From CAZCVI01 sp964502145 (lineage in GTDB: Bacteria; Acidobacteriota; Aminicenantia; UBA2199), in contig CAZCVI010000018.1 in NCBI GenBank assembly GCA_964502145.1, forward strand, positions 33,739 through 97,738: 64,000 nucleotides of DNA, written 5' to 3'. This document shows, one piece after another, positions 17,538 through 26,022 of the stretch. Numbering within the stretch: position 1 is the first letter of the stretch; each line of letters begins with the position of its first letter. Below the pieces are notes generated by a model, which searched no databases, was not told the DNA's origin, and worked only from the letters and a program-made list of their open reading frames with translations. Position numbers and translations under genes: made by a program.

Positions 17538-17766
17538 TAGAATTCTTCACGTGGCGTATCCGTGCCTTCGGTTCGTCTTATTTCTTCTGTCGTGGGCAGG
17601 TCTTTCCATGCACCTGCTAATTGAATAACCGATTCAGGCCAGCTTTTTTTGATATTTTTTTGATGAGATTTTCAATCCATTTGCTTTCCGATAAATGGTA
17701 AGACTTCACCACATCACGCATTCTTCTTTCAATTTCGGCATCCAAGAAAATTGTCACCTGACCCAT
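17537..17766 (-). pseudogene. RHH/CopG-like antitoxin with a frameshift
   Basis: ATG at 17766 with AGGAGG upstream opens MGQVTIFLDAEIERRMRDVV, then SYHLSESKWIENLIKK, a ribbon-helix-helix DNA-binding antitoxin. The frame then runs to a stop at 17617 (49 aa). Shifting at the A-rich tract (~17650-17670) restores a conserved tail, SWPESVIQLAGAWKDLP then TDTPREEF, which ends exactly at the TAATG overlap with the PIN gene. So one indel in a poly-A run broke the gene. A sequencing or assembly indel is possible, but the toxin is independently broken. Confidence 0.75.
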
Positions 17767-17786
17767 AATGACCCTCCTGATTGCAT

Positions 17787-17825
17787 ATAATTATATAGTA
17801 TACGTATTTTGCAGGCAGTTGTCAA
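17787..17825 (-). promoter_or_regulatory. Toxin-antitoxin promoter and palindromic operator
   Basis: Minus strand: -35 TTGACA (17825-17820), 17-bp spacer, -10 TATACT (17802-17797). It is followed at once by the palindrome ATATAATTATAT, a likely binding site for the RHH antitoxin. Confidence 0.7.
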
Positions 17826-18160
17826 CAAAAATAAAGTCGTGGTAGGATTTTTTCCATGTCTTCTGGTTGAAACCTTTTTTTTACTGTACCCTTTAGCCTA
17901 AAATGGAATCAGGGAAAAATCCTCCATGGTTAGAGGTCTAAATTTTGAACCTCTTTAATCCTAAAGCCCTCGTTCCCCAAAAAAAATCGCCACACATTTG
18001 AAAGTTTTAAGCTGATTTAATAAGAATCCGCTTTGATCTTCATTTTCAAGCTATCCGCTGGTTAAAAATAATATTTTAAGTGGCGGATTCTTGACTTTTA
18101 TTGGGGAAGGTTGGATAATAAAATTTTGAAATCGTTGAAAACCCACAGCAATAGAGGTCG
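17826..18160. other. Intergenic region between the TA relic and the ATPase gene
   Basis: No gene. It holds a 10-bp perfect inverted repeat AAGAATCCGC (18022-18031) / GCGGATTCTT (18083-18092) flanking 51 bp. A good RBS (AGAGGT) lies at the end before the ATPase start. Confidence 0.5.
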
Positions 18161-19591
18161 ATGATGTTTATAGGAAGAACGTATGAGTTGCAACAGCTTC
18201 AGGATAAATATAATACCAATAAAAGCGAGCTGGTCGCTATTTATGGGAGACGGCGCATCGGCAAAAGTAGTCTGGTGGAGAAATTTGCCGAGGATAAGGA
18301 ATTCTTCTATAAGTTTGAAGGCATTGAAGGGGAAAATACCAAGGGGCAAATGACCACTTTTGCCAAAATACTGGGCAATTATGTCGATGATTCCTTTCTG
18401 GATAAAATTGATTTTGATTCCTGGCACGGGTTATTCCAATACCTGACCGAAAGGTTGGTGGATAACAAAAATCGCCAGAAAAAGCTGGTGCTTTTTTTTG
18501 ATGAAATCCAATGGATGGCCGTTCGTCGAGACAGGATGATCAGTATCATCAAATATTTCTGGGATAATTTCTGGAAGAATATGAATGTCGTCCTGATTCT
18601 TTGTGGTTCCATTGCCTCTTTTATGGTCAAGCGAATCATTCATTCCAAGGCGTTGTATGGCCGGATCACCCTGGAAATACTTCTGAAAGGACTGTGGCCC
18701 GATGAAGCCGCCAAATTTTTTGGAAATAAACGCAGTAACGAAGAGATACTCAAGTATCTATTGGTTTTGGGTGGGGTGCCCAGGTATCTGGAAGAGATTA
18801 ATTTGAACCGTTCCTTCAATCAAAATATCAATACCCTCTGCTTTTCCAAAAATGGCTTGTTACTCAATGAAATCGATAAGATTTTTTATAGCCAATTCAA
18901 AGAGGTGGAAACCTATCTCAAAATCGTTTCGGTTTTAAAGGGAAAGTTGTTAACCTTTAAGGATATCGCCGAAAAGACAGCCAAAAAGTCCGGTGGTTCA
19001 TTGCGTGCTGCCATAGAGTTATTGATAGATGCCGAATTGGTGGATTTTTTTATTTCCTTGGACAAAGGTTGGAATTCCAAGTTTAGAAAGTACCGGATAG
19101 GCGATGAGTTTCTGGCTTTTTATTTCAAATACATGGAACCCAATACCCGGTTGATTCAGACGGGCGGTCAAACCCGGTTATTTGAAAAGGTTTCCGCAGA
19201 AAGCTTGGACGTATGGTTGGGTTTTGCTTTTGAACGGTTCTGTTTGAAATATTCCACTTATTTGGCCGGGTTGATGGGGTTTAAAGAGGAGATGTTGTTG
19301 GCTGCTCCGTATTTTAAATCCGGGCAAGAGGGGTTCCAGTTGGATTTGGTATATAAACGAACCGACAAGGTGATTGTGGCCTGTGAAATAAAATTCTATA
19401 ATGGACCGATCTCCCCATCCATCATCCCAGAAATGGAAAAGAAATGTGCCGCCATGGAAATCCCCCGTGGGTTTACTTTGGAAAAGGCATTGATCAGTAA
19501 ATATGGCCCGGATCAGGCATTGCAGGACACGGGGTATTTTAATTATTATGTGACTGGGGAGGAGATTGTGAAAGGATGCGCAGCCAGATAA
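18161..19591 (+). CDS. Archaeal-type ATPase with C-terminal DUF234 nuclease-like domain
   Basis: 476 residues. N-terminal ATPase_2/AAA_14 domain with Walker A as GRRRIGKSSL (about residues 30-39), preceded by the family's FIGRTYELQQLQ start. Walker B is LVLFFDEIQWMA, and CGSIASFM is a sensor. A winged-helix segment follows (~270-330). The C-terminal DUF234 domain has LDLVYKRTDKVIVACEIKFYNGPI, a D...E-x-K arrangement typical of PD-(D/E)XK folds. The family is abundant in archaea and anaerobes, is often mobile, and has unknown physiological function. A relic of a second copy's 3' end lies 2.6 kb upstream, which fits past duplication or transposition. Confidence 0.88.
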   Translation: MMFIGRTYELQQLQDKYNTNKSELVAIYGRRRIGKSSLVEKFAEDKEFFYKFEGIEGENTKGQMTTFAKILGNYVDDSFLDKIDFDSWHGLFQYLTERLVDNKNRQKKLVLFFDEIQWMAVRRDRMISIIKYFWDNFWKNMNVVLILCGSIASFMVKRIIHSKALYGRITLEILLKGLWPDEAAKFFGNKRSNEEILKYLLVLGGVPRYLEEINLNRSFNQNINTLCFSKNGLLLNEIDKIFYSQFKEVETYLKIVSVLKGKLLTFKDIAEKTAKKSGGSLRAAIELLIDAELVDFFISLDKGWNSKFRKYRIGDEFLAFYFKYMEPNTRLIQTGGQTRLFEKVSAESLDVWLGFAFERFCLKYSTYLAGLMGFKEEMLLAAPYFKSGQEGFQLDLVYKRTDKVIVACEIKFYNGPISPSIIPEMEKKCAAMEIPRGFTLEKALISKYGPDQALQDTGYFNYYVTGEEIVKGCAAR

Positions 19592-19751
19592 ATTTGGCGG
19601 TTTTGCATTCTATGTTTTCCTCAAATACTATCCGATTTTCGCATTATTCCCCTTTTGCTGCGCACCAAATCAAACCACACTATTTTTTAATTTAGATTGA
19701 GGTATAACCTTTTTATGTACCAAACATTTCTTATTTGTTTATGACATTGCT

Positions 19752-19931
19752 TTATGAATAGCGAGATGTTTTCCTGGTTCGCCTCAGTGTTAAAGCATTT
19801 CTTCTTGAAAGCCTATAACTAACCTTAGGATTTCTACCTGGATATGGTTTGTGAATAGTGCAGTAATTACTGCCTGCAAGAGTCTCCTGAGAACATCGTT
19901 CTCCATTGCTAAGAATCTTAATGCATTTCAT
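19752..19931 (-). CDS. Small Cys/His zinc-binding protein, 59 aa
   Basis: Start taken at ATG 19929-19931 because AAGGAGA lies just upstream; the 11 extra codons to 19964 have no RBS. A compact metal motif is seen at the N-terminus: MKCIKIL...ERCSQ...SNYCTIH, giving C-x8-C-x8-C-x3-H, followed by a basic tail (SRRNALTLRRTRKTSRYS). Small CCCH proteins of this kind are found on mobile DNA and are of unknown role; DNA or RNA binding by the basic tail is a guess. Confidence 0.65.
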   Translation of the reverse strand: MKCIKILSNGERCSQETLAGSNYCTIHKPYPGRNPKVSYRLSRRNALTLRRTRKTSRYS

Positions 19932-20056
19932 TTTTTCTCCTTCTATGTAATGTCGTATTGTCAAAGTTTTATTTTGCCTTTTTAAAAATGATTTTTTATA
20001 GTGTTTCTCTTAATTTATCATTTCGACCCCCACGATACATCTGAATAGAATGGTTA

Positions 20057-20584
20057 CTATAGTATTACCGCAATAATTGATAATAATGCAACTACACAAG
20101 CTGCTGCCATGATAGTGATTTGGGACACCTCTATGTATTTTGCCTTTCGTTCGTTGTTATTTTGTATGTCTTTATTGGTTTCATCCCACACATGAATTTG
20201 GTCGTTTAGAAAAGCTGGTATCCTTTCTTTAAATTCTTTTTTGTCTTCTATGCTAAGGATATCAATTGTTATGTCTCCATCCATGCTACCAATCGGTGGA
20301 AAGCATACTTTTCGAATTTTTAACCCAAGTATAGCACAAATTACACTTGAAACTAGTAATACAATGCTGGCTATCAGTAGGAAGTATTCTAAACATGAAT
20401 AGTTTTGGGGAATGTCGTGAACCCAAGAAAAAAGGACAGCCAAGAAGATTCCTGCAATTGCGACTGCTCCCTGGGCTTTTGTTTCAAGGTTTTTCCAGTT
20501 GTCAGAATGCTCAAGGTATTCTGCCTTATGGGCATCAAGTGAAAGTAACAGTAAATCTAATCTATCATTGATTCTTTCAGTCAT
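20057..20584 (-). CDS. Three-TM membrane protein, possibly defence-associated
   Basis: 175 residues. An N-terminal amphipathic region (MTERINDRLDLLLLSLDAHK) precedes TM1 (~40-56) and TM2 (~66-90), a ~60-residue soluble loop, and a C-terminal TM3 (~152-174). The two-TM-plus-soluble-domain plan resembles SLATT-like and other membrane effectors of defence systems, but no signature residues allow assignment and no cyclase or sensor is adjacent. AGGTATA precedes the ATG. Confidence 0.6.
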   Translation of the reverse strand: MTERINDRLDLLLLSLDAHKAEYLEHSDNWKNLETKAQGAVAIAGIFLAVLFSWVHDIPQNYSCLEYFLLIASIVLLVSSVICAILGLKIRKVCFPPIGSMDGDITIDILSIEDKKEFKERIPAFLNDQIHVWDETNKDIQNNNERKAKYIEVSQITIMAAACVVALLSIIAVIL

Positions 20585-20628
20585 TATATATACCTCCGTT
20601 TAGTGATTATTATTTCTGCTATATTAAT

Positions 20629-20658
20629 CTTTTACCATATTTATTGATTGAAAGTCAA
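20629..20658 (-). promoter_or_regulatory. Promoter of the 3-TM gene
   Basis: Minus strand: -35 TTGACT (20658-20653), 18-bp spacer, weak -10 TAAAAG (20634-20629). The surrounding GGGATTGACTTTCAATCAA block is shared with the promoter at 1737-1766. Confidence 0.5.
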
Positions 20659-21174
20659 TCCCCTTTGGAAAAAAAGAGTATTTCTACCTACTCTAAAAAA
20701 TTCTATTATTTTACAGTTCAGTTTCTGGACGTTCATCAACTGTCTACTGCAAAAAAAAGGGGATGGTATGTTGGAATGCAGGAATTGTATGGGGGAAGGA
20801 TGATTAAAAAAGAAAACGAGGCATATAAATGACCCCCTAAATAAGGAAAATATACGAGGGCACAATAAAATATGGACGGAATCACCGACGTTCCCAGGAA
20901 AAGATTGCTTGGCATCTGATTTAAACATCCTGGTCATCCTTTAATCCCACGAATCACGGTTCAGATACTTTCTCTTCCTCTTTGCGGCTGAATGAACAAG
21001 TCTCATCCTACCTCTTTAATGCAATGGGAATAAAAAAAAGTGGCAGGGATGCCGCTTCTACTTTAAAAAAAAATTTTTGCAAGGTTGTAACCCATATCTT
21101 TGTTTATATTAATTACGTATAATGATTATATACGATCAATATATATGATGAATATAAAATAATATGGAGGATTC
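20659..21174. other. Intergenic region, no gene supported
   Basis: Two open frames here (one per strand) lack RBS and protein texture. It contains an inverted copy of the GTAGAAGCGGCATCCC repeat at about 21039-21063. A possible -10 TATAAT lies at 21119-21124, upstream of the efflux operon. ATGGAGG just before 21175 supplies that operon's RBS. Confidence 0.5.
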
Positions 21175-22548
21175 ATGTATAGAAAAGTTTTACACTTCAT
21201 GTCCATCCGGTTCTTATTGCCGCTACTTCTTTTGCCGGTCCTAATGGTCCAGGCCACAGAGTCAGAGATTAAAACCCTCACTCTGGGCCAAGCGATTAAC
21301 TTGGCCCTGGAATCCAATCTCTCCCTGAAACAATCGACCAACCAAATCGCTCTGGGAAAGATCGGTGTACAACGCGCCAAAGCAAATTTCTATCCCGATT
21401 TGAATGCCAGCGGTCGCGCTACTGAAAGCTATGATAAATCGCTCAATTCAAGCTCAGGTCAATATGATGCCGGACACAGTGGCTCGGTAAGTATCAGCGC
21501 CGATTCTACTTTTAACCTCTTTAATGGCTTCTACGACATTGCATCGTTGCAACAATCCAAACTGGAACTGCAAGCCATTAATAAAAACCTGGAACGAACA
21601 CGACAAGCGATTATTTTTGAAGCCATCAGTCGCTTCATCGGCGTGGTCACGGCCCAAGAACTGATCACGGTGGAACAGGGAAACCTGAAAGCCCAACAAC
21701 AACTACTGGGCCAAGTAGAAGACTTCTATAAGTCTGGCAGACGCCCAGTAACAGATTTCTACCAGCAAAACGCGGAAATCTCCCAAGCGGAATACCGGCT
21801 GCTGGAAGCAGAACGCAATTACAATGTTTTTAAACTGCAATTGCTGCAATTCCTGGGCCTACAACCAAACATCAACTATAATGTGGTCGACCCGGGCTTA
21901 GATACGCTCACTGCCCTGGTGGCCGAATTGGATAAGGACGCCCTGGTAAAAGAGGCATTGCAAAACCGCACGGATATCACGGCTCAAAACCTGCTAATCC
22001 AAGCCGCAGGCAAAGAAATAAAAGTGGCCCGTTCGGGTTACTGGCCGAAATTATCGCTCTTTGCTGGTCTGGGTAGCAGTTACTCGGATATGAATAAAAG
22101 CGCTAATTTTTCCCATCAATTGTTCGATAATAATCTCTCCGGCCACTTTGGCTTGTCTCTCTCTATTCCTGTGTTCGATAAATTTCGCACGCGCTACAAT
22201 GTCGCGTCGGCTATTATTAACCTGGAAAACCAGCACTTGGAAATGGAGAAACTGACGCGCCAAGTATCCGTGGAAGTACAACAAGCCATTGAAGATTACG
22301 GCACGGCTGGAAAACAAATGGATGTGGCTGAAAACCAATTAAAATATTCGACATCCGCACTGGAAAGCATTCAAGAACGATACAATGTGAATGCCGCTAC
22401 TATGACTGAATTAACCCAGGTCCGGGCCACTTATCTGCAATCCAGCTATAATCGGGTCACTGCCAGATTTAACCTGTTGCTCCGTGGTATCGCCGTTGCT
22501 TTTTACCGCGGCGATAGCCAAGCGATGATGGCCTATTTAAATAAATAA
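21175..22548 (+). CDS. TolC-family outer-membrane efflux channel
   Basis: 457 residues. Signal peptide at ~1-25 (LLPLLLLPVLMVQA). The repeated coiled-coil pattern of OEP domains is seen in both halves: LTLGQAINLALESNLSLKQ at the start and QNRTDITAQNLLIQAAGKEIKVARSGYWPKLSLF mid-protein, with long Gln/Asn/Ala-rich helices. It forms the trimeric outer-membrane duct for the downstream MacAB-like pump. First gene of a four-gene operon; 16 bp before the adaptor gene. RBS GGAGG. Confidence 0.92.
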   Translation: MYRKVLHFMSIRFLLPLLLLPVLMVQATESEIKTLTLGQAINLALESNLSLKQSTNQIALGKIGVQRAKANFYPDLNASGRATESYDKSLNSSSGQYDAGHSGSVSISADSTFNLFNGFYDIASLQQSKLELQAINKNLERTRQAIIFEAISRFIGVVTAQELITVEQGNLKAQQQLLGQVEDFYKSGRRPVTDFYQQNAEISQAEYRLLEAERNYNVFKLQLLQFLGLQPNINYNVVDPGLDTLTALVAELDKDALVKEALQNRTDITAQNLLIQAAGKEIKVARSGYWPKLSLFAGLGSSYSDMNKSANFSHQLFDNNLSGHFGLSLSIPVFDKFRTRYNVASAIINLENQHLEMEKLTRQVSVEVQQAIEDYGTAGKQMDVAENQLKYSTSALESIQERYNVNAATMTELTQVRATYLQSSYNRVTARFNLLLRGIAVAFYRGDSQAMMAYLNK

Positions 22549-22564
22549 GAACTAGGAGAATACC

Positions 22565-23872
22565 ATGAATAAGAAAAAAATTATTATTATTATAGCGATT
22601 ATTGTTCTCATTGCTGCCGTGGTGTGGTTTTTTACTGCCGGAGCCAATGGAAAACAGGAAGGCCAATTCAAACTGGAAGCGATAAAAAGAGGTGACTTGG
22701 AAAATATCGTCTCTTGTACTGGTACACTCAGTGCCGTGGGTACTGTTAGTGTGGGTTCCCAGGTTTCTGGGTTGGTTGTCAAGGTGAATGCTGATTATAA
22801 TAGTCCTGTTAAAGCTGGACAAATGTTGGCTGTACTGGATAAAACTCTTTTTGCTTCCTCTGTGAAAGATGCGGCTTCGGGATTATCACGGGCCAAAGCG
22901 CAATACCACCAAGCCAAAGCAGAACTGACACGGAACCGCCCACTCTTCGAACGGGGCCACCTCTCGGAAATGGAATTCCTGGTGACGCAAACGAACGCGG
23001 AAACGGCAGCGGCTGCCATTAGATCTGCGGAAGCTACGCTGAGTCGCGCGCAAACCCAGTTGAAATACACCGATATCCTCTCACCGATCGACGGTACAGT
23101 GATTGAACGAACAGTGGAACCAGGGCAAACTATCGCGGCTAGCTTTCAAGCACCTAAACTCTTTGTCATTGCTAAAGACCTGACAAAAATGCAGATCGAA
23201 ACGGCAGTGGATGAAAGTGATATCGGCCAAATCAAGGAAGAACAGACGGTGCGGTTCACCGTGCAAGCCTACCCCGATGAAACGTTTTATGGCAAGGTAC
23301 GTCAAATTCGTCTCAACCCAACCGTGTTGCAAAACGTGGTGAACTATACGGTGGTAGTGGATGCCAGTAATGAAAAAAAACTGTTGTTACCGGGCATGAC
23401 TGCCACGGTGGATTTTTTGGTGGAAGAACGCAAGAATGTTTTGCTGGTTCCTAATGCCGCGCTTAATTTTGTGCCCCCGGCAGATGTAGTGGCCAAGTAT
23501 AAATTGGAGATGACTGAAACAACGAAAGAAAAAGTACAGGACCGGGTCAAAGAGGAGAAATCCGCAAATAATGGGCGGGGCAGTTTGGGTGGTTTGAACG
23601 GGAAAAAAATGCATGTTAATTCGGGACGAGTCTATTACTTGGATAAAAATGGCGTGCCTACTATCGTCTTCTTTGCGAAAGGAGCGAGTGATGGCAATAT
23701 GACTGAAATTTTAAAAAGTAAGGAACTGCACGAGGGTTTGCAAGTGATTATTTTTTATGCGACTGCTGATAAATTAAAACCCACGGAAAAAGGCTTTTCT
23801 ATCCCCAGGCCGGGTGGCACTCGTAGCGGCAGCGGTGGCGGTGGCGGCGGCGCACATGGGCCTAGAATATAA
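22565..23872 (+). CDS. macA: MacA-like periplasmic adaptor (HlyD/RND MFP family)
   Basis: 435 residues. One N-terminal TM anchor (~6-25). The lipoyl/barrel-sandwich half starts IVSCTGTLSAVGTVSVGSQV and resumes at YTDILSPIDGTVIERTVEPG. Between them is an alpha-hairpin (~95-170), followed by beta-barrel and membrane-proximal domains. The C-terminus is a Gly/Ser tail (SGSGGGGGGAHG). It bridges the TolC channel to the MacB ABC transporter. An extra region of ~50 residues (KLEMTETTKEKVQDRVKEEK) interrupts the membrane-proximal part. Confidence 0.92.
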   Translation: MNKKKIIIIIAIIVLIAAVVWFFTAGANGKQEGQFKLEAIKRGDLENIVSCTGTLSAVGTVSVGSQVSGLVVKVNADYNSPVKAGQMLAVLDKTLFASSVKDAASGLSRAKAQYHQAKAELTRNRPLFERGHLSEMEFLVTQTNAETAAAAIRSAEATLSRAQTQLKYTDILSPIDGTVIERTVEPGQTIAASFQAPKLFVIAKDLTKMQIETAVDESDIGQIKEEQTVRFTVQAYPDETFYGKVRQIRLNPTVLQNVVNYTVVVDASNEKKLLLPGMTATVDFLVEERKNVLLVPNAALNFVPPADVVAKYKLEMTETTKEKVQDRVKEEKSANNGRGSLGGLNGKKMHVNSGRVYYLDKNGVPTIVFFAKGASDGNMTEILKSKELHEGLQVIIFYATADKLKPTEKGFSIPRPGGTRSGSGGGGGGAHGPRI

Positions 23873-23931
23873 CAAGAAAAACCCGGACAAGGTAGATACA
23901 AAGAGAATGTACCAAAAAAATAGGGTAAAAA

Positions 23932-24693
23932 ATGGAAACTATTGAATTAAAAGGAATAAAAAAGGTGTACCGCATGGGGGATATGGAAGTCCATGCTCTG
24001 CGCGGTGTGGATTTTAAGGTAGCGTCAGGCGAGTTTGTGGCTGTCATGGGCGCTTCTGGCTCCGGCAAGTCCACCCTGATGAATCTTATCGGCTGTTTGG
24101 ATTATGCCACGGAGGGAAGTTATTCTCTGGATGGTGTGCAGGTCGATAAATTGGATAAACGACAATTGGCAGATATTCGGAACCAGAAGATCGGGTTTGT
24201 TTTCCAGGGTTTTAACTTGTTGGCCCGAACTTCTGCTCTGGAGAATGTGGAATTGCCACTACTTTATGATCGTCGTGGGCGGATTAAAGACCCGCACCGT
24301 AAAGCGATTGATGCTTTGGAACGGGTGGGGCTGGGTGATCGTCTGGATCATGAACCGAACCGTCTGTCTGGCGGTCAACAACAACGGGTGGCCATTGCCC
24401 GTGCCCTGGTTAATCAACCGGCCATTATCCTGGCAGATGAACCGACGGGAAACTTGGACAGTGTGACTTCTGTCGAGGTGATCTCGGTATTTCAGGAGTT
24501 GAATCGCGAGGGGATTACTATTGTTCTGGTTACCCATGAACGCGATATCGCGACTTATGCCAAACGGCTCATTATGTTACGGGACGGTTTGATTGTCAGG
24601 GATGAAATAAACAAGGATGTTCGTTCTGCGGCGGATGATTTGCGTGACTTGCATCTGGAGAATGCCCGGCATGAAAAAGGAGAAGTCTCATGA
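23932..24693 (+). CDS. macB: MacB/LolD-type ABC transporter ATP-binding protein
   Basis: 253 residues. Walker A GASGSGKST, Q-loop FVFQGFNLL, signature LSGGQQQR, Walker B AIILADEPTGNLDS, H-loop LVTHER: all intact. The TSALENVELPLLY segment is typical of MacB-type NBDs. Its stop overlaps the permease start (ATGA), so the two subunits are translationally coupled; in E. coli they are one polypeptide. Confidence 0.94.
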   Translation: METIELKGIKKVYRMGDMEVHALRGVDFKVASGEFVAVMGASGSGKSTLMNLIGCLDYATEGSYSLDGVQVDKLDKRQLADIRNQKIGFVFQGFNLLARTSALENVELPLLYDRRGRIKDPHRKAIDALERVGLGDRLDHEPNRLSGGQQQRVAIARALVNQPAIILADEPTGNLDSVTSVEVISVFQELNREGITIVLVTHERDIATYAKRLIMLRDGLIVRDEINKDVRSAADDLRDLHLENARHEKGEVS

Positions 24694-25907
24694 AATGGAA
24701 GAATCTAATTAAAGTCGCGTTTCGTAGTATCTTAAAAAATAGGATGCGTAGTTTATTGACCATGCTCGGTATTATCATTGGTGTGGGTGCCGTGATCGCG
24801 TTGGTTTCTGTTGGGCAGGGCGCCACTGCTGCTATTCAAGGCCAGATATCTTCTCTGGGTACCAATCTCTTGATTATTGTTCCCGGTTCCCGACAAGTGG
24901 GTGGAGTGAGTCGTGGTGCTTCCAGTTCCAATAACCTGGACATGGCAGATGTAAAGAAACTGGAATCGGAAGGTACATTACTATTGAATGTATCTCCTAT
25001 TATCCGCGCTGGTGCGCAGGTCGTGGCTGGCGGGAAGAACTGGTCCACTTCGATCATGGGTGTATCGCCCAATTATCTGGAGATCCGCGATTGGCCTTTG
25101 GAGAATGGTGCCTTTTTTACGCAACGGGATGTATTGTCCCGTTCCAAGGTGGCGGTGCTGGGAAAAAGTGTCGCCACAGAACTTTTCGCCGAGTCAAATC
25201 CAGTGGGTCAAAAGATTCGCATTCGCAACATCCCTTTTATTGTGATCGGTGTATTGCAGGAGAAAGGGCAGAACATGATGGGGTCGGATCAAGACGATAC
25301 GATTCTGGCTCCTTCTTCCACGGTGCTTTACCGGATGAGTAATGGTAAAGACGTGGGCATGATCATGGCCAGTGCTGTTTCACCCGAGGAAATGGTGGCA
25401 GCGCAGGAACAGATTGGGCGTTTGTTGCGTAGTCAGCATCGTTTGAAAGAGGATGAAGATGATGATTTTAATGTGCGTTCTCAAACCGAGATCGTGGATG
25501 CGGCGACCAATGTGATGGGTATTATGACGATGGTATTGGGAGCTATTGCCGGGGTTTCCTTGTTAGTGGGGGGCATAGGCATTATGAATATCATGTTGGT
25601 CAGTGTCACTGAACGAACGCGGGAAGTTGGCATTCGGCTCTCTATTGGGGCCAGAGGCGGGGATATATTGACGCAATTTTTGATTGAAGCTGTTATTCTC
25701 AGTATGCTTGGTGGTATATTGGGAATATTAACTGGGTTTGGGTTAGGTGAATTGATTTCCAAGCTTATCAAGATAAAGATTGTGTTTGATCCTTTGTTTG
25801 TTTTTATTGCCTTTTTCTTTTCTGGGGCAGTTGGTGTTTTCTTTGGCTTTTATCCCGCGTTAAAAGCATCCAGGCTTAATCCCATTGATGCATTGCATTA
25901 TGAATAA
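24690..25907 (+). CDS. MacB-type ABC transporter permease (FtsX superfamily)
   Basis: 405 residues. N-terminal TM (~20-42) within SLLTMLGIIIGVGAVIAL, a MacB periplasmic domain (~45-270), then three C-terminal TMs (~283-305, ~330-355, ~368-390). It contains the FtsX signature MNIMLVSVTERTREVGIRLSIGA. It works with the ATPase, MacA-like adaptor and TolC channel to expel peptides, lipopeptides or macrolide-like molecules by a mechanotransmission mechanism. Last gene of the operon. Substrate unknown. Confidence 0.93.
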   Translation: MKWKNLIKVAFRSILKNRMRSLLTMLGIIIGVGAVIALVSVGQGATAAIQGQISSLGTNLLIIVPGSRQVGGVSRGASSSNNLDMADVKKLESEGTLLLNVSPIIRAGAQVVAGGKNWSTSIMGVSPNYLEIRDWPLENGAFFTQRDVLSRSKVAVLGKSVATELFAESNPVGQKIRIRNIPFIVIGVLQEKGQNMMGSDQDDTILAPSSTVLYRMSNGKDVGMIMASAVSPEEMVAAQEQIGRLLRSQHRLKEDEDDDFNVRSQTEIVDAATNVMGIMTMVLGAIAGVSLLVGGIGIMNIMLVSVTERTREVGIRLSIGARGGDILTQFLIEAVILSMLGGILGILTGFGLGELISKLIKIKIVFDPLFVFIAFFFSGAVGVFFGFYPALKASRLNPIDALHYE

Positions 25908-25969
25908 TACCAGTTTAATGGACGGTATCAACAATATAAACCGGGACATGCTGCCCTGGTAAACGCTTT

Positions 25970-26016
25970 AGGAGGTCCAGGAACCCTTTCTCGAAAGGGT
26001 TCTTGGCCGCCGGAGG
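25970..26016 (+). repeat. Hairpin plus GCCGCCGGAGGCA element (second copy)
   Basis: AGGAGGTCCAG leads into GAACCCTTTC-TC-GAAAGGGTTC (25981-26002), then TTGGCCGCCGGAGGCA. This matches the leader at 5485-5532. Here it is followed by ATT TATT ATG AAT ATT TAA, a three-codon open frame, and lies between convergent genes, so it is not a leader of a normal gene. It might serve as a terminator of the efflux operon. Confidence 0.7.
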
Positions 26017-26022
26017 CATTTA

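Noticed and set aside
20641..20937. 98-codon minus-strand ORF and the 62-codon plus-strand ORF opposite
   Set aside because: No RBS, no recognisable domain, Phe/Ser-rich noise.
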